DNA of 64,000 nucleotides, from positions 170,035 through 234,034 of the forward strand of contig NZ_JAJHUO010000016.1 of the NCBI RefSeq assembly GCF_020859565.1, given 5' to 3'. This document shows positions 58,456 to 64,000 of this stretch, piece after piece (positions within the stretch are counted from its first letter, which is position 1; each line of letters starts with the position of its first letter). The translations under genes were made by a program, and so were the position numbers. This DNA comes from Saccharothrix luteola. Lineage in GTDB: Bacteria > Actinomycetota > Actinomycetes > Mycobacteriales > Pseudonocardiaceae. The notes beneath the pieces were generated by a model, which searched no databases, was not told the DNA's origin, and was given only the letters and a program-made list of their open reading frames with translations.

Positions 58456-58495
58456 CTCTCGTGGTCCTGTCTCGTGGTCCGGCCGTCCGCGCCGG

Positions 58496-59872
58496 TCAGT
58501 CCGCCAGCGGCAGGTTGAGCAGCGCGTTCTCGATGACCTCGGGCATCGCCGGGTGGATCCAGTACTGCCCGCGCGCCATCGTCCGCGCGTCCAGGCCGAA
58601 GCTCATCGCCTGGATCACCGGCTGGATCACGCTCGACGCCTGCGGCCCGATCACGTGCGCGCCGAGGATCAGGCCCGTGTCGGGGTCGGCCAGCACCTTC
58701 GCGAACCCGGTCGTGTCCTCCATCGCCCAGCCGTACGCGATCGACGCGTAGGCCTGCGACGCCTTCACGTAGCGCACACCGCGTTCGACGACCTGCTCCT
58801 CGGTCAACCCGACCGACGCGATCTGCGGCGACGAGAAGACGGCGGCCGGCACGAACCGGTGGTCCGAGGAGATCGGCTCGTCCGGGTGCAGCAGGTTGTG
58901 CTGCACGACCCGCGCCTCGTGGTTGGCCACGTGCTTGAGCTGGTACTCCGAGCTGACGTCGCCCAGCGCGTAGATGCCCTCGACGGACGTCTGCTGGCGC
59001 TCGTCCACGACCACGCGGCCGTCGGGGTGCACGTCGACGCCGGTGGCGGCCAGGTCGAGCAGGTCCGAGTTCGGCGTGCGGCCGACCGCGACCAGCAGCT
59101 CCTCGGACTCCACGACCTCCGCGCCGTCCGGGCCCTCCAGGTGCAGCCGCACGACGCCGTCGACCCGTTCGGCCCGCACCGCCTTGCGCTTGAGCCGCAC
59201 GTCCCACTTCTGCGCGGCGGTCTCGGTGAACCGGGTGGCGATCTCGTGGTCCTCGTGGCGCAGGAGCAGGTCCGACCGCCCGACCACGGTCACCTGCACG
59301 CCGAAGGACGAGAACACGTGCGCGAACTCGGCCGCGACGAAACCGCTGCCCAGGATGGTGAGGCGAGGGGGCAGGGCGTCGAGCCGCATGATCGTGTCGC
59401 TGGTGTGGTAGCCGACGGAGTCGAGGTCGGCGACGTCCGGGACCACCGGTCGGCTGCCGGCGGCGAGCACGAACCGGTCCGCGGTGATCACCTCGCCGGT
59501 GCCCGTGTCGAGGGTCTTGGGGCCGGTGAACCGGGCCGTGCCCTCGTAGACGGTGACGTTGGCGTTCTCCTCGGCCCGCCAGTGGCGTCCGCCCTCGGAG
59601 ATGGGGTCGATCCGGCCGAAGATCCGGTCGCGCACGTCGGTCCACCGCACGCCGTCCAGGTGGGCGTCGACGCCGAGCCGCGCGCCCGAGCCGGGTGCGG
59701 CGGCGACGTCGGCGGTGTGCACGAACATCTTCGTGGGGATGCACCCGACGTTCAGGCACGTGCCGCCGAACACGCCCTTCTCGACGATCGCGATGTTCCA
59801 GCCGGCGAACCGCCCGTCCGCGATGGAGTTGCCGGAACCGGTGCCGATGATGACCAGGTCGAAGTGCCTCAC
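58496..59872 (-). CDS. mtr: Mycothione reductase
   Basis: FAD-dependent disulfide reductase that keeps mycothiol reduced. The 458-residue protein shows FAD-binding VIIGTGSGNS, the redox-active pair in GGTCLNVGCIPTK, a NADPH site at LTILGSGFVAAEFAHVFSSFGVQVTVV and the C-terminal dimer motif with catalytic His in YWIHPAMPEVIENALL. The family N-terminus is MRHYDLVVIG-like, so the GTG at 59872 is preferred over TTG 59884. Both starts lie in a perfect inverted repeat (59862-59903). Mycothiol chemistry supports an actinomycete host. Confidence 0.92.
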   Translation of the reverse strand: MRHFDLVIIGTGSGNSIADGRFAGWNIAIVEKGVFGGTCLNVGCIPTKMFVHTADVAAAPGSGARLGVDAHLDGVRWTDVRDRIFGRIDPISEGGRHWRAEENANVTVYEGTARFTGPKTLDTGTGEVITADRFVLAAGSRPVVPDVADLDSVGYHTSDTIMRLDALPPRLTILGSGFVAAEFAHVFSSFGVQVTVVGRSDLLLRHEDHEIATRFTETAAQKWDVRLKRKAVRAERVDGVVRLHLEGPDGAEVVESEELLVAVGRTPNSDLLDLAATGVDVHPDGRVVVDERQQTSVEGIYALGDVSSEYQLKHVANHEARVVQHNLLHPDEPISSDHRFVPAAVFSSPQIASVGLTEEQVVERGVRYVKASQAYASIAYGWAMEDTTGFAKVLADPDTGLILGAHVIGPQASSVIQPVIQAMSFGLDARTMARGQYWIHPAMPEVIENALLNLPLAD

Positions 59873-59903
59873 GTCGTGCTGCAACCCGCGACGTGAGGCA
59901 CTT
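59862..59903 (-). promoter_or_regulatory. Perfect 15-bp inverted repeat across the mtr start
   Basis: AAGTGCCTCACGTCG (59862-59876) and CGACGTGAGGCACTT (59889-59903) are perfect reverse complements around a 12-nt loop. On the mtr strand the candidate TTG start is in the loop and the GTG start in the 3' arm. It may be a terminator for the upstream PEBP gene, a protein operator or a translation-control hairpin. Nothing in sequence decides between these. Confidence 0.6.
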
Positions 59904-59927
59904 GTTCCCGGGGTCGGGTCCGCGCGC

Positions 59928-60455
59928 TCAGTGGGCGTAGGTCGGCACGAGGATCGCGCGGGCCAAGGTGTGGAACGCCAGGTTGAAGCTCACCACGGCG
60001 GGCGACGCGTCGCCGTCCACGTCCAACTCGTCCACGTCGACGGCGTGCACCACGAAGTAGTACCGGTGCACCTGGTCGCCGGGCGGCGGGGCGGCCCCGC
60101 CGAACGCGCGGGCGCCGAAGTCGCTGCGCACGTGGAACGCGCCGGCGGGCAAGGTGTCGTCCGAGGCGCCCGCGCCGGTGTCGAGGGAGGTGACGGACGC
60201 CGGGAGGTTCACCACGACCCAGTGCCAGAAGCCCGAGGGCGTCGGCGCGTCCGGGTCGAAGCAGGTGACCACGAAGCTCCTGGTCCCCTCCGGGAACCCG
60301 GTCCAGCTCAGCTGCGGCGAGGTGTTGCCGCCCTCGTACACCTGCGCCTCCGCCAGGGGTTGGCCGTCGGACACGTCGGTCGAGCTGAGGGTGAACGACG
60401 CCACCTGCGGCAACAGCGCGTAGGGATCGGGCGCGACGGGGCGTTCGAGGCTCAT
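59928..60455 (-). CDS. YbhB/YbcL-family PEBP protein
   Basis: A 175-residue phosphatidylethanolamine-binding-like protein. The motifs FDPDAPTPSGFWHWVVVNLP and GARAFGGAAPPPGDQVHRYYFVVHAV form the anion-binding pocket of the bacterial PEBP family. Physiological ligand unknown. GGAGG lies 5 nt before the ATG at 60455, which is preferred to a longer frame reaching 60494. It is 55 nt upstream of mtr on the same strand, separated by the inverted repeat. Confidence 0.88.
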   Translation of the reverse strand: MSLERPVAPDPYALLPQVASFTLSSTDVSDGQPLAEAQVYEGGNTSPQLSWTGFPEGTRSFVVTCFDPDAPTPSGFWHWVVVNLPASVTSLDTGAGASDDTLPAGAFHVRSDFGARAFGGAAPPPGDQVHRYYFVVHAVDVDELDVDGDASPAVVSFNLAFHTLARAILVPTYAH

Positions 60456-60651
60456 CGGGTCCTCCACACGTGATCTTGCGGGACAGACCCGCACGACCCT
60501 ATCCCCGGGGTGACGGCGCCGCAGCCAGGGTGCGCCGAAGGCCTCGCCGGGTGAGGCTCGAACCCGTGAGCAACCTGAGTGATCCTCGTGGCGTCTCCAA
60601 TCGAGTGAGCGTCACCTGGATGGGTGACGCCCGTTCGAGGGGGAAGCCCGG

Positions 60652-61482
60652 ATGAGACCCAGGGGAGTGGCGGTCCTGGCCGCCGTCGTCGCGGTGCTGT
60701 GCGCGTGCACGCCGCAGCCGGAAGCGCGGCAGGTCCCGTCGGCGGCGGCCGTTGCCGAGACGACGACTGCCACGACGACCACGACGACCACGCCGCCGAC
60801 GGCCGTGCCCGGTCCCGGCGGGACCACCATTCCCGTGTTCCAGCGGCCGTACGCCTTCGGCACGCCCCAGCAGCACGTGCCGCCGATCGTGGACGGCATG
60901 GTGCCGGTGGTCCGGCGGATCGAGACCGACCGGCCGTACGTGTTCGTCACGATCGACGACGGCGCGGTCCGTCACCCGGCCGCGGCCGAGTTGATGCGCA
61001 AGAGCGGCGTCGAGCCGACCCTGTTCCTGAACTCGAAGCACGTGGACGGGCACGCCGACTACTTCAAGGGGTTCGAGGGTCTCGCGACGGTCCACGCGCA
61101 CACAGCGACGCACCCCGACCTGACGGGCACGTCGTACGACTTCCAGCGCGGTGAGATCTGCGGCAACGCGGAGCTGCTCCGGGCGCAGCTCGGGGCGCGG
61201 CCGAAGCTGTTCCGCCCGCCGTTCGGCAACTTCGACCACACGACGCGCCGGGCCGCCGCCGACTGCGGGTTCAGCGCGCTGGTCATGTGGACGGCGGCGG
61301 TCAACGACGGTGTCGTGCAGTTCCAGGCCGGTGGTCGGCTGAACGCGGGTGACATCGTGCTGATGCACTTCCGGCACACGTTCGTGGAGGACTTCCTGGC
61401 GTTCCTGGAGCGCTGCAAGCTGGACGGGGTGACGCCGGTCGTGCTGGGGGACTTCCTGGCCGATCCGCAGGCAACCGTGTGA
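60652..61482 (+). CDS. Polysaccharide deacetylase family lipoprotein
   Basis: A 276-residue exported protein with a signal peptide ending in a lipobox-like VLCAC, a Thr-rich linker (about 35-52) and a NodB-type domain. The NodB motifs are seen as the two Asp in TIDDGA, the His residues in HAHTATHPD, FRPPFGNFD and LMHFRHTF. It probably de-N-acetylates cell wall or extracellular sugar chains. A GGGGGA ribosome site stands before the ATG. A second exported protein gene follows 61 nt later. Confidence 0.85.
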   Translation: MRPRGVAVLAAVVAVLCACTPQPEARQVPSAAAVAETTTATTTTTTTPPTAVPGPGGTTIPVFQRPYAFGTPQQHVPPIVDGMVPVVRRIETDRPYVFVTIDDGAVRHPAAAELMRKSGVEPTLFLNSKHVDGHADYFKGFEGLATVHAHTATHPDLTGTSYDFQRGEICGNAELLRAQLGARPKLFRPPFGNFDHTTRRAAADCGFSALVMWTAAVNDGVVQFQAGGRLNAGDIVLMHFRHTFVEDFLAFLERCKLDGVTPVVLGDFLADPQATV

Positions 61483-61543
61483 CGTGCGACACGTCTTTGG
61501 GGGTGTACCGGCATTCAGCCGGGTGAGCCCTTGGAGGACCGTC

Positions 61544-62074
61544 ATGAACAGCCGCTTCAGGAAACTCGCGTTGCTCGTCTTCGCCATGGCTGCGGTCGGG
61601 GTCGCGGTTCCGGCCGCGTCCGCGGCGTCGGGCGCGTCGGGTGTGTCCGGTGCGTCGGCCGCGTCGGCCGCGTCTTCGATGACGCAAACGCCGGTGTTGA
61701 CCGGCGTCCGCACGGGCAGACACGTCGGGTTCGACCGCGTCGTGCTCGACCTCGTCGGTCACCGGCCGGAGTTCTTCATCCGGAACGTCGACCAGCTCTA
61801 CGAGGACGGTTCCGGCCACCCCGTCTCGTTGCCGGGTCCCTACTTCCTGGAGGTGCGGCTCGCGCCGGCCGCCGCGCACGACGACAACGGGAACCTCACC
61901 TACACCGGTCCCCGGAAGTTCGAGACGCCCGCGTTGACCAACGTCCGGGCGTTCGCGATCACGGGTGACTTCGAGGCCAACCTCACCGTCGGGCTCGGCA
62001 TGCGGCGCGACTCGTGGCACCGCGTGTTCCTGCTCGACTCGCCGACCCGCGTGGTCATCGACGTCGGGCACTGA
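61544..62074 (+). CDS. Secreted AMIN-like domain protein
   Basis: A 176-residue protein with a signal peptide (KLALLVFAMAAVGVAVPAASA) and an Ala/Ser/Gly-rich segment, then an AMIN-like domain (VLTGVRTGRHVGFDRVVLDLVGHRPEF to RDSWHRVFLLDSPTRVVIDVGH). AMIN-type domains usually bind peptidoglycan or other envelope parts. GGAGG lies 6 nt before the ATG at 61544. Its position beside a deacetylase and a PstS-like protein suggests a cell-envelope role. Confidence 0.82.
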   Translation: MNSRFRKLALLVFAMAAVGVAVPAASAASGASGVSGASAASAASSMTQTPVLTGVRTGRHVGFDRVVLDLVGHRPEFFIRNVDQLYEDGSGHPVSLPGPYFLEVRLAPAAAHDDNGNLTYTGPRKFETPALTNVRAFAITGDFEANLTVGLGMRRDSWHRVFLLDSPTRVVIDVGH

Positions 62075-62143
62075 TCGGTGGTTCGAGCGGCGAGCTCCCT
62101 TGACGACCGGTGAAGTCGAGGTGAACTCGTGGAGATGACCCGG

Positions 62144-62169
62144 TTCTCGGTCGGTCCGCCGACCGAGAA
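62144..62169 (+). promoter_or_regulatory. Perfect 11-bp hairpin just before the PstS-like gene
   Basis: TTCTCGGTCGG (62144-62154) and CCGACCGAGAA (62159-62169) form a perfect stem with the loop tccg. It ends 6 nt before the GTG at 62176 and occupies the place of the ribosome binding site, which is otherwise missing. It may end the AMIN gene transcript or control translation. Confidence 0.6.
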
Positions 62170-62175
62170 TTCGGT

Positions 62176-63813
62176 GTGCAGGTGCTGCAATCCGCGTTGG
62201 ACTTCCTCGGTGGTCCCGGTCCGGTGCTGCTCGCGATCGGGTTGCTGTTCGCGACGCCGGTCATCGACCGCCTCTTCGTGCGCCGCAAGCGGCTCGGGTT
62301 CCGGGTGCTCTACAACTCGAAGATCGGTCTCGGGCCGGAGCAGCTGCACGACGGGACGGACCCGAACTCGCCCCAGCTGAGGGAACTGGTGCGGGTGCTG
62401 GACCGGATGAGCATCGTGGTGGTCCGGGTCCGCAACACGGGTAGCTACGACATCGACGGCGAGGACTTCGACAAGCCGCTGACGTTCACCTTCGGCGACC
62501 GGGTCGTGTGGAACGCCAGGGTGTCCGAGGCGGGCTCCGAGGAGATGAAGGCCGAGATCCGGCGGAGCCTGCAGTTCTTCGGCTCGGAGGCGAGTCCGGC
62601 GAAGGCGTCGCTGCCGACGGTGCGGGAGCGGATGGCGCAGCGCGTGGCCAAGTGGGGCGGGCTGGCGGTGCCGGCGGACCCGCCGGGCGAGCCGGTGTGG
62701 CACGGCGTGCGGCTGGAGAAGCTCGCGTTGCGGCGCAAGCAGAAGTTCAAGCTGCTCGTGGTGCTGCGTGAGCCGGACGGCAAGTCGAAGGGCGAGCTCG
62801 GCAAGGACGTGAAGGTCGTCGGCAGCCTCGGAGGCGCGGGGATCGTGCACGACGAGCGCCCGGAGCGGCTGCTCACCCTGCCCCGGCTGACCGGTGGCCT
62901 GGCCGCGTTGCTGGCGGCGGTGCTGGTGCTGGTGCTGGCGTGGCCGCCGGGTTCGAACGACGCGACGGTGGCGTGCGCGTCGGGGAAGTTGCGGGTGGAG
63001 GGGTCGAGCGTGTTCATGCCGACTATGGCCACCATCGCCGACCAGTACGAGCGGGCCTGCCCCGGTGCGGACATCACCACGTCCGCGACGGGGAGCATCC
63101 AGGGCGTGCGCGAGGTGGCCGGGGGTGAGGAGGGGGTGGTGGCGCTGTCGGACGGCAAGCAGGAGGTGCAGGGCGTTTTCGCGCAGCAGCTGGCGATCGT
63201 GGTCTACCACGTGGTGGTGCACGGCTCGGTCGGGCTCGACAGCATCACGGTGGAGCAGCTGCGCGGGATCTACGCGGGGGTGTACACGGATTGGAGCCAG
63301 CTGCGGGGTGGTTCGCCGTTGCCGATCCGGATCGTGGGCAGGGGTGGTGAGTCGGGGACGCGGGAGCTGTTCGAGCGCCGGGTGCTGGGTGCGAGTGAGA
63401 GCGCGTTGTCGTCCAACGACTGCCGGGTGAGGGATCGCGCGCCGGAGGCGCCGGTGATCCGGTGCGAGCGGGACAAGAACGCGGACGTGGTGCGGGAGAT
63501 CGGTGCGGTGGAGGGTGCGATCGGGTACGCGGACGCGCCTTCGGTGGCCGAGGCGCGCAAGACGAACGCGTTGACCGCGTTGTCGTTGGGCGGGAAGGTG
63601 TTCGACGCGGCGGCGGGGGTGGAGGCGGGCTACCCGTTCTGGACGGTGGAGTACTTGTACACGCGGTCGGAGCCGGTGGCGGGGTCGTTGGTGGGGCGGT
63701 TCGTGGCGTACGTGCGGGAGCACGACGGGGCTCGGGTTCGGATGAAGGATGCCGGGTACCTGCCGTGCGTGACGGCGGATGGGGTGCCGTTGGATTTGTG
63801 CAATCTGAGGTGA
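62176..63813 (+). CDS. Two-span membrane protein with PstS-like binding domain
   Basis: A 545-residue protein with a membrane span at about 14-32, a region of about 200 residues with RVRNTGSYDIDGEDFDKPLTF that would be cytoplasmic, a second span at about 237-257, and an outer domain resembling phosphate-binding PstS (LRVEGSSVFMPTMATIADQYERACPGADIT, VGRGGESGTRELFERRVLG). Two-span fixation of a binding-protein domain points to a sensor or substrate-presenting role rather than a soluble ABC binding protein. No pst transport genes adjoin. The 187 nt after it hold only direct repeats. Confidence 0.75.
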   Translation: MQVLQSALDFLGGPGPVLLAIGLLFATPVIDRLFVRRKRLGFRVLYNSKIGLGPEQLHDGTDPNSPQLRELVRVLDRMSIVVVRVRNTGSYDIDGEDFDKPLTFTFGDRVVWNARVSEAGSEEMKAEIRRSLQFFGSEASPAKASLPTVRERMAQRVAKWGGLAVPADPPGEPVWHGVRLEKLALRRKQKFKLLVVLREPDGKSKGELGKDVKVVGSLGGAGIVHDERPERLLTLPRLTGGLAALLAAVLVLVLAWPPGSNDATVACASGKLRVEGSSVFMPTMATIADQYERACPGADITTSATGSIQGVREVAGGEEGVVALSDGKQEVQGVFAQQLAIVVYHVVVHGSVGLDSITVEQLRGIYAGVYTDWSQLRGGSPLPIRIVGRGGESGTRELFERRVLGASESALSSNDCRVRDRAPEAPVIRCERDKNADVVREIGAVEGAIGYADAPSVAEARKTNALTALSLGGKVFDAAAGVEAGYPFWTVEYLYTRSEPVAGSLVGRFVAYVREHDGARVRMKDAGYLPCVTADGVPLDLCNLR

Positions 63814-63872
63814 GGGTTGGGTTCGGGCTGGTGGTGTGGTGGTCGGGTTTTGCCCGGTGGTCACGCTCAAGC

Positions 63873-63922
63873 CCGGCTCGATTTGACGATCGGCTCGGTG
63901 GTCAGGTCCGGCTCGATTTGAC
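63873..63922 (+). repeat. Two direct 15-bp repeats
   Basis: CCGGCTCGATTTGAC occurs at 63873-63887 and 63908-63922, with starts 35 bp apart. Each ends in TTGAC, like a -35 box, but no clear -10 follows. The next gene lies outside the window. Confidence 0.55.
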
Positions 63923-64000
63923 AGGTGGATTCCAGCGGTCGTCGCATCACGGTGGTCAACTGCTGTCGGTGAGGAGTTTAGTGAGGCGCTCGGCTGGGGT

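Noticed and set aside
57314..59896. Long + strand frame across the MFS gene and antisense to mtr
   Set aside because: It is out of frame with the MFS protein and runs through a strong terminator (58421-58455); the product is low complexity.
63873..63922. Repeated TTGAC boxes as tandem promoters at the right edge
   Set aside because: No acceptable -10 element at 16-19 bp was found for either copy, and the downstream gene is outside the window.

Overview
This is a very GC-rich stretch of an actinomycete chromosome, most likely a mycelial, sporulating member of the Pseudonocardiales (Saccharothrix/Actinosynnema/Lentzea type). The basis is the near-exclusive G/C third codon position, a WhiG-type sporulation sigma factor, mycothione reductase (mycothiol chemistry), GlnR-like boxes in front of amtB, many leaderless starts of the form TAnnnT-n6/7-RTG, and a gene order resembling that of Mycobacterium and Streptomyces. 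No tRNA, rRNA, insertion sequence, prophage or CRISPR array was seen.

Layout. 1-1262: the end of a secreted GH5 beta-mannanase/endoglucanase with a Thr-rich linker and CBM2. 1278-1419: an odd block of alternating G and C homopolymers. 1609-5788: the nitrogen operon amtB-glnK-glnD behind phased GlnR-like sites. 6012-11640: a P-loop kinase, ffh with an overlapping amidohydrolase, two tandem CPBP membrane proteases and pxpA. 11794-17253: the ribosome and export block rpsP-khpA-rimM-trmD, rplS, two tandem lepB, rnhB and a DUF2469 gene. 17448-23007: yraN-comM-(Pro/Thr-rich orphan)-dprA-xerC-whiG, with almost every junction overlapping. 23008-23662: a non-coding stretch with a 17-bp minisatellite and a G-quadruplex motif. 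23663-28781: an M23 peptidase, then rpsB-tsf-pyrH-frr-cdsA with hairpins between the first three genes.

28814-41042: accessory genes around rlmN (VOC protein, methyltransferase, aldo/keto reductase, His-rich PadR regulator, Phd/RelE toxin-antitoxin module, DUF2631, potABCD, a two-component system, a GlsB-like protein). 41198-50893: the conserved block resumes with dxr-rip-ispG-GNAT, a lipoprotein PBP, map, an alpha/beta hydrolase and cobQ. 51223-63813: accessory genes, namely a pentapeptide-repeat membrane protein divergent from a STAND (NB-ARC/TPR) ATPase, EamA/LysR and GntR/MFS divergent pairs, mtr, a PEBP protein, and three secreted or membrane proteins (polysaccharide deacetylase, AMIN-like, PstS-like).

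Main observations. (1) Two copies of a paired DnaA-box element (TTGTCCACA twice, 19 bp apart, with similar spacers) at 17344-17371 and 24278-24305 face each other across the comM-dprA-xerC-whiG block. (2) A 188-residue disordered Pro/Thr/Ser protein sits between comM and dprA with 4-nt overlaps on both sides. (3) A perfect 15-bp inverted repeat at 59862-59903 places the two candidate mtr start codons in its loop and in its stem. (4) A histidine kinase carries an extra C-terminal membrane segment and external domain, and a PstS-like protein has a two-span membrane architecture. (5) A divergent STAND/pentapeptide pair has no assigned role.
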